A stretch of 64,000 nucleotides of DNA from the NCBI GenBank assembly GCA_910586775.1, contig CAJUJN010000004.1, forward strand, positions 1 through 64,000, written 5' to 3'. Shown piece after piece: positions 1-8,157 of the stretch (position 1 is the first letter of the stretch; the number at the start of each line of letters is the position of its first letter). This DNA comes from an uncultured Acetatifactor sp. (lineage in GTDB: Bacteria > Bacillota > Clostridia > Lachnospirales > Lachnospiraceae). The position numbers were made by a program, and so were the translations under genes. The notes below the pieces were generated by a model. That model saw nothing but the letters and a program-made list of their open reading frames with translations, was not told the DNA's origin and ran no database searches.

Positions 1-54
1 CGCACGTCCGGTTCCGTAGAGGGGTGTGGGGAGTAATCCCCACATCTACTCGAC
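1..54 (+). mobile_element. 3' end of a group II intron (domains V and VI)
   Basis: Bases 1-14 (CGCACGTCCGGTTC) match the 3' strand of bacterial group II intron domain V. Bases 19-51 fold as domain VI: GAG (19-21) pairs with CTC (49-51), GGG with TCT (45-47), and TGTGGGGA (25-32) with TCCCCACA (37-44), closed by a GTAA tetraloop. A48 is left unpaired, the expected lariat branch adenosine, about 7 bases from the 3' splice site. The sequence ends CTACTCGAC, a usual bacterial intron end, so the splice site is near 54-56. The catalytic core and any intron-encoded reverse transcriptase lie left of the window. The intron sits about 20 bases before the GH105 start codon, leaving that gene's ribosome site intact. 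Confidence 0.85.
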
Positions 55-74
55 ACAGGAAAAGGAGAGAGGCA

Positions 75-1265
75 ATGGAAGCAGAAAGAGCAGCGGCAGC
101 GGTCAGAAAAGCGGCAGATTATATCAACAGGCTGACCATAAATTCCGAAGTAAATGTGCCGGAAAGGGTATTGAACAGCACGGAGCTGTTTTTCACATGG
201 GACAATGAGAAACGTGCGCCCGGAGTTAAGGATTTTCTGTATGACTACAGTTACTACAATGGTGTAGTAACGGAAGGGCTGTATGATATTTATGAGGCGG
301 ACCCGGAGAACGGAAAAGCGTATTATGATTATGTGAAATCCTATCTGGACGGCCTGGTGGAACAGAAGGAGGACGGAAGCTGGCAGCTGAATTTTGAGCG
401 CTCAGGCTATGTGGACTGCCATGGGGCGGACTGCTATAAAACGGCGGCGCTTTTCGAGCGGTTTTCCAGAGGAGCGGATGCTTACGGCGAAATTGCGGAT
501 ACGCTGTATCGTCATCTGACGGATGAAAATTACGTCAACAGTCTGGGCCATAACCCCTGCCTGGAGAATATGCCGGAGGAGCTGGGGCACAATTACTGGC
601 ACGGCTGGCGGGAAGCCCCCATGTACAAAATCTGGTTGGACGGCATCTACATGCTGCAGCCTTTCCTGTCACACCATGGGGCGAGAATCGGCGACAGGCG
701 GCAGCTGGAACTGGTGCAGGAGCGCCTGGACTGGGTAGCACAAACCCTGCTTGCTCCTAACGGCATGTACTATCATGCGGGAAACGGGAAGGAGGATGTG
801 TGCAGGTTCTTCTGGACCAGGGCCATGGGCTGGTACGGCATGGCCATGGTGGATATCATGGAGGTGCTGCCGGAAGAATATATGGAGAAGAGAAAGGCGG
901 CGCTGAAACTGTTTGTGGACGGCATGCTGAAATATCAGGACGCGGACGGCATCTGGGCGAATCTGGCGGACAGGCCGGCCACGGAGACAAACCGTCCCGA
1001 GAGCAGCGGAACGGCGATGATGAGTTATATTATTTTAAAAGGCGTCAGGAAGGGATGGCTGGACGAATCCTACAGGGAAGCCGGGATAAAGGCTTTTGTG
1101 GGGCTTGCGGAGAAAAAGCTGGACGAAAGCGGCCTGCGGGATATTTATCTCAAGGCGGCTGCCAACGGCACCAATAATTATGAAGAGACGCAGTATTATC
1201 TTACCGATGAGGGAAAGGGAAGCGGGCCGTTTATCATGGCATACTCGGAGATGCTGTATCTGTGA
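75..1265 (+). CDS. Glycoside hydrolase family 105 protein (unsaturated rhamnogalacturonyl/glucuronyl hydrolase)
   Basis: 396-residue cytoplasmic-type protein without signal peptide. GH105 enzymes (YteR, YesR) remove the unsaturated uronic acid left by polysaccharide lyases, acting on the vinyl ether by hydration. Supporting features are the Trp/Tyr-rich six-hairpin barrel pattern, the segment KIWLDGIYMLQPF with D189 in the position of the catalytic acid, and the motif FFWTRAMGWYGMAMVDIMEVLP region around residues 245-265. The ATG at 75 is chosen over an upstream frame-opening start because AAAGGAGAG lies just before it and the upstream part is intron. It stands alone here; the rest of a pectin or glycosaminoglycan pathway would be outside the window. 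Exact substrate is unknown. Confidence 0.85.
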   Translation: MEAERAAAAVRKAADYINRLTINSEVNVPERVLNSTELFFTWDNEKRAPGVKDFLYDYSYYNGVVTEGLYDIYEADPENGKAYYDYVKSYLDGLVEQKEDGSWQLNFERSGYVDCHGADCYKTAALFERFSRGADAYGEIADTLYRHLTDENYVNSLGHNPCLENMPEELGHNYWHGWREAPMYKIWLDGIYMLQPFLSHHGARIGDRRQLELVQERLDWVAQTLLAPNGMYYHAGNGKEDVCRFFWTRAMGWYGMAMVDIMEVLPEEYMEKRKAALKLFVDGMLKYQDADGIWANLADRPATETNRPESSGTAMMSYIILKGVRKGWLDESYREAGIKAFVGLAEKKLDESGLRDIYLKAAANGTNNYEETQYYLTDEGKGSGPFIMAYSEMLYL

Positions 1266-1373
1266 AGCTGGATTACGGTCAGAAAGTGCAGTTTTACGGT
1301 AAATGATAAAAAAATAAATGAAATAATAATACATGATTGGTCAGAGATCCGTTCAGACAGGAAGGAGATAAGG

Positions 1374-1886
1374 ATGCATTTTACATACTGTCCCCATTGC
1401 GGGAGCAAGGCGGTTCAGAAAGAAATCGGGGATGAAGGGCTGCACCCCTTCTGTGAAAAGTGCAGTGTTCCGCTGTGGGATATGTTTACCACGTCAATCA
1501 TCTGCGCGGTGGTGAATGAAGAGCGGGAAGTGGCGCTGATTCGGCAGGATTACGTTTCTGCTACAAATCATGTGTGCGTGGCCGGTATTATGAAACCCGG
1601 GGAATCCGCGGAAGAAACCGCCGTCAGGGAGATTAAGGAAGAGACGGGCCTGAATGTGGTGAAACTGGAATACATAAGAAGCTATCCTTATGAAAAAAAG
1701 GAGATGCTCATGCTTGGATACAAAGCTGTAGTCAGAAAAGCCGAATTTCAATTATCCGGGGAAGTGGATTCCGCGGTCTGGGTGAAATATGAGGACGCAC
1801 TGGGGCTGCTGAGAGAGGGAAGCATTGCATGGCGGCTGGTGAAGGAAGCCATTGGGCAGGGGCGCATTGCGGCGGGAGACCGGTAA
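1374..1886 (+). CDS. NUDIX hydrolase with N-terminal zinc ribbon
   Basis: 170 residues. An N-terminal zinc ribbon (C6, C9, C27, C30) precedes a complete Nudix box: G71, E77, R85-E86, E89-E90 and G92 fit GX5EX7REUXEEXGU exactly. Nudix enzymes hydrolyse nucleoside diphosphates linked to another group, using Mg2+ held by the REXXEE glutamates. The zinc ribbon resembles NADH pyrophosphatase (NudC), but the NudC-specific SQPWPFPxS motif is not visible, so the substrate is open. AAGGAG lies 8-10 bases before the ATG. It is a single gene between GH105 and a GNAT gene. Confidence 0.85.
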   Translation: MHFTYCPHCGSKAVQKEIGDEGLHPFCEKCSVPLWDMFTTSIICAVVNEEREVALIRQDYVSATNHVCVAGIMKPGESAEETAVREIKEETGLNVVKLEYIRSYPYEKKEMLMLGYKAVVRKAEFQLSGEVDSAVWVKYEDALGLLREGSIAWRLVKEAIGQGRIAAGDR

Positions 1887-2021
1887 ATTTTGCGCGCTGT
1901 AACATCTTATGAAAGAGAATTTTGACAGGGATCGGAAAAAAATATTGTTCTTTCAGGGTAAACGGTGTATACTGATAAGGCTTACGGACGGAAAAAGTTG
2001 AAACAGCAAGTGCAGCTTCCT

Positions 2022-2082
2022 ATAGTTGAATGCGGCGCAAAGGGATGCGCCTTTTATCGGAAGCGAAGAGATTGCTTCCGAT
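2022..2082 (+). repeat. Dispersed intergenic repeat, copy 1 (double hairpin)
   Basis: Begins with ATAGTTGAATGCGGCGCAAA, also found at 24115. Here it folds into a short hairpin (GGCGCA 2034-2039 with TGCGCC 2046-2051, then TTTT, terminator-like) followed by a perfect 9-bp hairpin, ATCGGAAGC (2056-2064) with GCTTCCGAT (2074-2082). A possible promoter (TTGTTC 1945, 18 bases, TATACT 1969) lies upstream and would read through it into the GNAT gene, so the hairpins could attenuate that transcript. Confidence 0.6.
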
Positions 2083-2128
2083 AAGACATATTACAGGAAA
2101 TTGCGGAAGGTAGATAACAGGTACAGAA

Positions 2129-2593
2129 ATGGACGATAAAACGTTTACAGTCAGAACCATGAGAACAGAAGATTACGAAGGTCTATATGCTCTGTGGAAA
2201 ACCATCCGGGGCTTCGGCATGCGCAGCCTCGACGATTCCAGGGAGGGGGTGGAGCGCTTTCTCAGACGCAATCCCACTACAAGCGTAGTGGCGGTGGACG
2301 GGGAAGGCGCCATTGTAGGCGGGATTCTCTGCGGACATGACGGAAGGCGGGGATGCCTGTACCATGTGTGTGTGAGGGAGGACTGGCGCAGACAGGGAAT
2401 CGGCAAAGCCATGGTGGTTCACTGCATGAACGCCCTGAAAGCAGAGCAGGTCAACAAGGTCAGCCTCATCGCCTTTACCGCCAATGATATCGGAAACGCT
2501 TTCTGGAAGTGTATCGGCTGGACCAGGCGGGAAGACCTGAATTATTATGATTTTACACTGAATGAGGCGAATATTACGGCTTTTAACCGCTGA
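2129..2593 (+). CDS. GNAT family N-acetyltransferase
   Basis: 154 residues with a single acetyltransferase domain. The acetyl-CoA binding loop is seen as VREDWRRQGIGKAMV (motif A, R/Q-X-X-G-X-G/A) around residues 83-97, and a C-terminal TANDIGNAFWKCIGW segment fits motif B. GNAT enzymes transfer acetyl from acetyl-CoA to amines; the acceptor cannot be told from sequence. The ribosome site is weak (AGGTA about 12 bases upstream). The next gene begins within 60 bases and may be co-transcribed. Confidence 0.85.
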   Translation: MDDKTFTVRTMRTEDYEGLYALWKTIRGFGMRSLDDSREGVERFLRRNPTTSVVAVDGEGAIVGGILCGHDGRRGCLYHVCVREDWRRQGIGKAMVVHCMNALKAEQVNKVSLIAFTANDIGNAFWKCIGWTRREDLNYYDFTLNEANITAFNR

Positions 2594-2652
2594 GCATTTT
2601 GAACCTGGAATGTCCTGACGGAAAGAGTCGGAAAGTAAAGGAGAAACACAGT

Positions 2653-3249
2653 GTGAGCGAACTGAATACTCATATTCCCGATATGATGTATTTTTCTTCA
2701 CCGCAGGATATTGAGGCGGAATATATCTCGGCGGAGAAAACAGGTCAGGTATTTATGTCCCCGTGGATCGGTATTTCTTCCTTGTTCATCATCGACAGAT
2801 TTAGGGATGCGGGGGCATATTTTAGAAAAATATTATCGGAAAATAATTTGCAATTGTTATCCAGCCATTATAATATCGACTACGATGAATGGTGGCTTAG
2901 CGATACCCTTCTGGGCAGCCCTTTAAAGACAGCCCATTTGCGGCATAATATTGAGGCATTTCAGCATGTGCCGCCCCTGTGCTCCGTTTCGTCAGGATAT
3001 GTCTGCAAATTGGATGTGTCAGGGATCAAGGAAGAATTAAAACTATATGTCACACAGGATGCGAACCGGGAGCTTGTCTACACCGGGAAGGAAAGGATTC
3101 CCGTGGTAGAAAAAATTAAGCATACCATTCAATGGGAATTATCCTACGGAGGTGAACAATCAGAACCTGGGAAAATTACTGCCAGGGACATGGTTTCGGG
3201 AGAGGTGCGGGAGATTGCTGCGTCAGATATAAAATACCATAAGATATGA
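2653..3249 (+). CDS. Hypothetical protein
   Basis: 198 residues, family not recognised. The GTG at 2653 is chosen because AAAGGAG ends about 10 bases before it; a TTG further upstream lacks a ribosome site. The protein is soluble, without signal peptide or membrane segment, with aromatic-rich patches such as YDEWWLSD near residue 80. It lies between the GNAT gene and a broken AAA ATPase. Its somewhat lower GC and the broken neighbour suggest accessory DNA, but nothing in the sequence gives a function. Confidence 0.6.
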   Translation: MSELNTHIPDMMYFSSPQDIEAEYISAEKTGQVFMSPWIGISSLFIIDRFRDAGAYFRKILSENNLQLLSSHYNIDYDEWWLSDTLLGSPLKTAHLRHNIEAFQHVPPLCSVSSGYVCKLDVSGIKEELKLYVTQDANRELVYTGKERIPVVEKIKHTIQWELSYGGEQSEPGKITARDMVSGEVREIAASDIKYHKI

Positions 3250-3305
3250 AAGCCCTGGGTGAAAAATTGCAGGGGAAGAGACGCATTTAGAATGCAGGCT
3301 GTTAA

Positions 3306-3818
3306 GAGTGTTCAGGCCTGTCAGGCGCTATTGGACGGTGGTTTGATAACTTTACGGCGTTGCTGCGAAAAATATTCAGTGACGACTCTCTGGAACTGAT
3401 ATTTGAGGAAGAGGATTTTTCCTTCCAAATCAAGGAAAGAGGCAGAAATCCTTTCGACTTTAACACTCTGTCAAGCGGATTTGCCGCCGTATTGGATATC
3501 ATACTGGATATTATCATCAGGATGGAGAAGAAGACAAACCGGTCCTTCGATTTCAATATTCCGGGAATCGTATTGGTAGATGAGATTGAGACCCATCTGC
3601 ACATTGAAATGCAGAAATCCGTACTGGAATTGCTGACCACGATATTCCCCAACATTCAGTTCATCGTGTCAACGCATTCGCCCTTTATCCTGAACAGCAT
3701 ACCGGATGCGGTGATCTATGACCTGGAAAAGAACATTCTGGTGGAAGACGGCCTGGCGGATATTCCTTATGGCGGGATTGTGGAGGGATATTTTCAGTCA
3801 AGCGAAATGTCAAAGTAG
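3306..3818 (+). pseudogene. AAA family ATPase, C-terminal fragment
   Basis: The reading frame is open from just after a TAA at 3303 and encodes only the C-terminal half of an AAA/OLD-type ATPase. Visible are a signature-like NTLSSGFAAVLDI, a Walker B segment GIVLVDEIETHLH and the switch segment FIVSTHSPFIL. The N-terminal half with the Walker A loop is missing. Family-like sequence (WFDNFTALLRKIF) begins before any good start codon and no ribosome site is present, so this is best read as a decayed gene. Such ATPases often occur in defence or mobile modules; that is inference. Confidence 0.75.
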
Positions 3819-3910
3819 CGGCATGTGACAGAAGGATTTTGATCCATCGACAACACTTTTCCAAAAGGGAGAACAGGAATACATATCAATCAAACGGAAA
3901 GAGGAACAAT

Positions 3911-5134
3911 ATGAAGCAGATACAAGGCGGCATAACAGCGGCAAAAGGATTTCAGGCAGCAGGCGTGGAAGCTGCAATCAAATACCGGAACCGGAAGGAC
4001 ATGGCTCTGATTTACAGCCAGGTCCCCTGCACGGCGGCAGGAACCTTTACCACCAATGTAGTCAAGGCGGCCCCGGTGCTCTGGGATCAGAGAATCGTAA
4101 GGGAGTCTTCATACGTTCAGGCGGTGGTGGTCAATTCCGGCATCGCCAACGCCTGCACGGGAAAGGAAGGACTGGACTGCTGCGCGGCAGAGAGCAGGTG
4201 CGCGGGAGAGCTGCTTGGCATTCCGGCGGACTCAGTGTTAGTGGCATCTACCGGCGTTATCGGCATGCAGATTCCCGTGGATAAGATTACGGCGGGCATC
4301 GGCAGGCTGACAGCAGTAAAGTCGGACAGCCCGGAGGCCGGAACAGACGCGGCGAAGGCCATCATGACCACGGATACAGTGGAAAAACAAATCGCTGTAA
4401 CGTTTGAAATCAGTGGAAAAACCGTTACCCTGGGCGGCATGTGCAAGGGTTCCGGCATGATTCATCCCAATATGTGCACCATGCTCGGATTTCTTACCAC
4501 GGACGTGAAGATTTCCAGACAGATGCTGCAGAAAGCCCTCAGCGCGGATGTAGTGGACTCCTTCAACATGATTTCCGTGGACGGGGACACCAGCACCAAT
4601 GATACCCTGTTGCTCCTGGCCAACGGCCTGGCAGAAAATGAGGAAATTACTTCCGAGGGGAAGGATTACGACAGTTTCTGCGAGGCCCTGCATTATGTCA
4701 CCACATACCTGGCGAAGAAAATGGCAGGAGACGGGGAAGGTGCCACAGCCCTGTTCGAGACAAAGGTAATCGGCGCCGCTTCCAAAGAGGACGCCCGGAC
4801 ACTGGCGAAATCCGTCATCTGTTCCTCCCTGACCAAGGCGGCCATCTTTGGCCATGATGCCAACTGGGGCAGAATCCTCTGCGCGCTGGGATATTCCGGC
4901 GCACAGTTTGACCCGGAGAATGTGGACCTCTATTTCCAGAGTGTCAGCGGGAAAATCCATATTTACGGAAAGGGCGTAGCCTGCGATTACAGCGAGGAGG
5001 AGGCCACAAAAATTCTCTCCGACCCAGAGGTCACCGTCCTGGTAGACATGCACATGGGAGAGCAGGAAGCCACCGCCTGGGGATGTGATCTAAGCTATGA
5101 CTATGTGAAGATCAACGCGGACTACAGAAGCTGA
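3911..5134 (+). CDS. argJ: Bifunctional ornithine acetyltransferase / N-acetylglutamate synthase
   Basis: 407 residues, the usual ArgJ length. It moves the acetyl group from N-acetylornithine to glutamate, closing the acetyl cycle of arginine synthesis. The ATG at 3911 has GAGGAAC before it, and the protein opens MKQIQGGITAAKGFQAAGVE as family members do. The self-cleavage region reads GMIHPNMCTMLGFLTTD; the usual Ala before the nucleophile Thr is Cys here. C-terminal segments KSVICSSLTKAAIFGHDANWGR and YDYVKINADYRS are typical. argB and argD follow in the same direction, with a small gene and a hairpin between. argC, argF, argG and argH are not in the window. Confidence 0.95.
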   Translation: MKQIQGGITAAKGFQAAGVEAAIKYRNRKDMALIYSQVPCTAAGTFTTNVVKAAPVLWDQRIVRESSYVQAVVVNSGIANACTGKEGLDCCAAESRCAGELLGIPADSVLVASTGVIGMQIPVDKITAGIGRLTAVKSDSPEAGTDAAKAIMTTDTVEKQIAVTFEISGKTVTLGGMCKGSGMIHPNMCTMLGFLTTDVKISRQMLQKALSADVVDSFNMISVDGDTSTNDTLLLLANGLAENEEITSEGKDYDSFCEALHYVTTYLAKKMAGDGEGATALFETKVIGAASKEDARTLAKSVICSSLTKAAIFGHDANWGRILCALGYSGAQFDPENVDLYFQSVSGKIHIYGKGVACDYSEEEATKILSDPEVTVLVDMHMGEQEATAWGCDLSYDYVKINADYRS

Positions 5135-5147
5135 ACGTGAATGGCTC

Positions 5148-5176
5148 CCGTTTTGCCTGTTCAGCGGGCAAAACGG
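5148..5176 (+). terminator. Perfect hairpin after argJ
   Basis: CCGTTTTGCC (5148-5157) pairs perfectly with GGCAAAACGG (5167-5176) around a 9-base loop, 14 bases past the argJ stop. No T-run follows (AAAAGTCC), so it may act as an RNA stabiliser or a weak terminator in the opposite direction rather than a standard terminator. Confidence 0.5.
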
Positions 5177-5416
5177 AAAAGTCCTGCCCTGTATACTCGC
5201 GAGCGCATTCCTATGCCATTCTTTGATGCGTATTTGCAGAAACGCAATTTTAAGGGAACAAATGTTTTGATATTAGTCAATAACTGTGCTGTTTTCTATG
5301 ACCTGGTCATATTGGGATATCGTATTCACGGTACGTCCGGTGCACCAAACCATGTGTTGACTAACACCAGTGTTTTTAAACGCGTATATATTGCAGCCCG
5401 GCAGAAAGGTATCATT

Positions 5417-5653
5417 ATGAGGAAGAAAATAAACAATGTGCTGAACATCATTATGGAAAGCTTCGTGGGAGTATGGATAGGCCGCGCCATTTATGTATAC
5501 TGGGATTATAAGACCCATCCGGGTCTCTATGCTGCCGGGTCCGTTCCATGGTATACCAGTATCCTGGTATATGGCGCGGTTGCATTGTTCATTCTGGTAA
5601 TCTGTTTCCTGATAAAACTTTTTATCAAAAAGGGCATACAAACGTCAAATTGA
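5417..5653 (+). CDS. Small two-helix membrane protein
   Basis: 78 residues, family not recognised. A positively charged N-terminus (MRKKINNVLN) is followed by a first hydrophobic stretch (about residues 12-30) and a second, strongly hydrophobic one (about 48-70), ending in Lys residues (KLFIKKG). The ATG at 5417 has GAAAGG 7 bases upstream. The frame is open further upstream to 5141, but that part contains the argJ-proximal hairpin and is unlikely to be coding. It lies between argJ and argB, though nothing links it to arginine metabolism. Confidence 0.6.
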   Translation: MRKKINNVLNIIMESFVGVWIGRAIYVYWDYKTHPGLYAAGSVPWYTSILVYGAVALFILVICFLIKLFIKKGIQTSN

Positions 5654-5811
5654 TATTTTGTCATGACTCTATTCCAATAAACGAAATGATACTGTCATGA
5701 GCCTGTTTCAACGAATGTGATAACGAGGTTTTGGAAGGATTTACGAAAAGTAAGCGGACAGGCAGATTCTTCAACAGAAAAATGGTTATAATGAGAAAGG
5801 AAGCGATACCC

Positions 5812-6717
5812 ATGGAAAAGGACATGGAAAAAGTACTTCAGAAAGCGGAGGTGCTCATCGAAGCCCTTCCCTACATCCAGCGCTTTAACCGCAAGATCAT
5901 CGTGGTAAAATACGGCGGCAGCGCCATGAGCAACGAGGAATTGCAGAAAAATGTCATAAAAGACGTCACATTACTGAAACTGGTAGGCTTCAAACCCATC
6001 ATCGTCCACGGGGGCGGCAAGGAAATCAGCCGCTGGGTAGGAAAAGTAGGGAAAGAATCCACCTTTGTCAACGGTCTGCGTGTGACGGACGAAGAGACCA
6101 TGGAAATCGCGGAGATGGTTCTGAACAAAGTGAACAAGGATCTGGTCACCATGGTACAGGAACTGGGCGTGAAAGCAGTGGGCATCAGCGGCAAGGACGG
6201 CGGTCTGCTGCAGGTGGAGAAGAAATATTCCGACGGACAGGACATCGGCTATGTTGGCGAGATTACCGGCGTGAACCCCAAGGTGCTGTACGATTTACTG
6301 GAGAAAGATTTTCTTCCTATCGTAGCCCCCATAGGCCTGGACAGCATTTTCCGGACTTACAATATCAATGCGGATGATGCCGCCTGTGCCATTGCCCGGG
6401 CAGTGAAGGCGGAGAAGCTGGCTTTCCTGACGGATATCGAGGGCATTTACAAGGATTTCAAGGAGAGACAGGGCTTCATTTCCAGGATTACGGCTTCCCA
6501 GGCGGAAGAACTGGTTTCCGGCGGCTATATCGGCGGAGGCATGCTGCCCAAGCTGAACAACTGCACTGCCGCCGTGCGGAACGGTGTAAACCGCGTCCAC
6601 ATCCTGGACGGCCGGATTCCCCACTGCCTGCTGCTGGAAATCTTTACCAACCAGGGCATCGGCACCGCCATTGTGGACGACAAAGAAATGGAGCATATGG
6701 AAGGAAATACAAATTAA
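5812..6717 (+). CDS. argB: Acetylglutamate kinase
   Basis: 301 residues, normal for ArgB. It phosphorylates N-acetylglutamate in the second step of arginine synthesis. Amino-acid kinase fold motifs are KYGGSAM near residue 33 (ATP binding), VHGGGKEIS near 64 (substrate) and the C-terminal GGYIGGGMLPKLNNCTAA segment (regulatory/ATP-binding loop). The ATG at 5812 is preceded by AGAAAGGAAG. The N-terminal helix LQKAEVLIEALPYIQRF resembles that of arginine-inhibited hexameric kinases, so feedback inhibition is likely (inference). argD follows after 71 bases that contain a dispersed repeat. Confidence 0.95.
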   Translation: MEKDMEKVLQKAEVLIEALPYIQRFNRKIIVVKYGGSAMSNEELQKNVIKDVTLLKLVGFKPIIVHGGGKEISRWVGKVGKESTFVNGLRVTDEETMEIAEMVLNKVNKDLVTMVQELGVKAVGISGKDGGLLQVEKKYSDGQDIGYVGEITGVNPKVLYDLLEKDFLPIVAPIGLDSIFRTYNINADDAACAIARAVKAEKLAFLTDIEGIYKDFKERQGFISRITASQAEELVSGGYIGGGMLPKLNNCTAAVRNGVNRVHILDGRIPHCLLLEIFTNQGIGTAIVDDKEMEHMEGNTN

Positions 6718-6724
6718 AGCGGAA

Positions 6725-6778
6725 ATACTCTGCCCGGGTTGGTACTGGGCGGGATAGATGCGGAACTGGAATAGGAGG
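6725..6778 (+). repeat. RBS-bearing dispersed repeat, copy 1 (before argD)
   Basis: CTCTGCCCGGGTTGGTACTG begins the unit, with GCCC (6732-6735) able to pair with GGGC (6747-6750), and it ends GCGGAACTGGAATAGGAGG (6760-6778). The terminal AGGAGG lies 10 bases before the argD ATG and is its only good ribosome site. Other copies: 26407-26585, 39961-40013, and 45972-46016 on the other strand. Confidence 0.75.
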
Positions 6779-6788
6779 ATCATTTATT

Positions 6789-7994
6789 ATGAACATGCAG
6801 GAATACATTGACGAGGCGGAAGGCGCGCTTCTTCACACTTACAACCGCTATCCGGTTGTGCTGGACAGAGGGGAAGGTGTATATTTATACGACACGGACG
6901 GCATCAAATACCTGGATTTTGTCTCCGGCATAGGCGTATTTGCCCTTGGCTACAACAATAAGGAATACAATAACGCCCTGAAATCCCAGGTAGACAAGCT
7001 GCTGCACACTTCCAACTACTATTACAATGTGCCGGCCATCAACGCGGCGAAGAAGCTGAAAGCAGTGTCCGGCATGGACAGGGTGTTTTTCACCAACTCC
7101 GGCGCGGAGGCTGTGGAAGGTGCGCTCAAGGCTGCCAGAAAATACGCTTTTCTCAAGGACGGCAAGGCTGACCACGAAATCATTGCCATGAACCACTCGT
7201 TCCACGGCAGAACCTTCGGTGCGCTCTCGGTGACCGGAAATCCCAAATATCGCGAACCATTCGAACCAATGATTGGAAATGTACGGTTTGCCGACTTAAA
7301 TGACATGGAAAGCGTAAAGAAACAAATCACCGATAAAACCTGCGCCATCCTTCTGGAGCCGGTGCAGGGTGAGGGCGGCATTCATCCGGCTGCGGAAAGC
7401 TTCCTGAAGGAAGTAAAGGCAATTTGCGAGGAGAAGGATATCCTGCTGATTTTCGACGAAATCCAGTGCGGCATGGGAAGAACCGGGTATATGTACGCAT
7501 GGCAGCAGTACGGTGTGAAGCCCGACATCATGACTACGGCGAAGGCTCTGGGCTGCGGCGTGCCTGTGGGAGCGTTTCTGATGACGGAGAAGGCGGCACA
7601 GAATTCCCTTGCCGCCGGCGACCACGGAACCACCTACGGCGGAAATCCTTTTGTCGGCGCGGCCGTGGAGAAAGTCCTTGCCTTATTCGAGGAGAATCAT
7701 ATCATAGAACATGTAAGGGAGGTTGCGCCTTACCTGGAGAAATGCCTGGACGGGCTGAAGGAGAAGTATGACTGCATCCTGGAGCGCCGGGGAACAGGGC
7801 TTATGCAGGGGCTGGTATTTGACGCTCCTGTGAGAGATATCATCAGCCGTGCGCTGGAAGAGGGATTGGTTCTGATCAATGCGGGAGAAAATATCATTCG
7901 CTTCCTGCCGCCTCTGATTATTACCAAAGCAAATATTGACGAGATGGTTGACATTCTGGAGAGCTGTATTGAGCCGCAGGAGGAACTTGCGTAG
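6789..7994 (+). CDS. argD: Acetylornithine aminotransferase
   Basis: 401 residues, class III PLP aminotransferase. It converts N-acetylglutamate semialdehyde and glutamate to N-acetylornithine and 2-oxoglutarate. Seen are the N-terminal TYNRYPVVLDRGEGVYLYD, the cofactor segment FTNSGAEAVEGALKAARKY, the Asp of LLIFDEIQCGMGRTG that holds the pyridine nitrogen, and the PLP lysine in MTTAKALGCGVPVGA (about residue 252). The ATG has AGGAGG in good position, supplied by a dispersed repeat. The same enzyme may also serve in lysine synthesis. Confidence 0.93.
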   Translation: MNMQEYIDEAEGALLHTYNRYPVVLDRGEGVYLYDTDGIKYLDFVSGIGVFALGYNNKEYNNALKSQVDKLLHTSNYYYNVPAINAAKKLKAVSGMDRVFFTNSGAEAVEGALKAARKYAFLKDGKADHEIIAMNHSFHGRTFGALSVTGNPKYREPFEPMIGNVRFADLNDMESVKKQITDKTCAILLEPVQGEGGIHPAAESFLKEVKAICEEKDILLIFDEIQCGMGRTGYMYAWQQYGVKPDIMTTAKALGCGVPVGAFLMTEKAAQNSLAAGDHGTTYGGNPFVGAAVEKVLALFEENHIIEHVREVAPYLEKCLDGLKEKYDCILERRGTGLMQGLVFDAPVRDIISRALEEGLVLINAGENIIRFLPPLIITKANIDEMVDILESCIEPQEELA

Positions 7995-8062
7995 AACTGC
8001 AGGCCTTCACGGCATTTTGCAGAAAAGTACATTTTATATCGGCAGTATTGACGGATTGCCGT

Positions 8063-8091
8063 TTGAAAGTGAATGCGGATAAAGAAATAAT
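8063..8091 (+). promoter_or_regulatory. Candidate sigma-A promoter for the solute-binding protein gene
   Basis: TTGAAA (8063-8068), 17-base spacer, AATAAT (8086-8091), about 65 bases before the start codon at 8158. Confidence 0.5.
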
Positions 8092-8157
8092 AAGCGGATA
8101 TTTTTGCGATGCTGTAAAGAAAATGAATACATTTACAAGAATAATCTGGGGGTTAGA

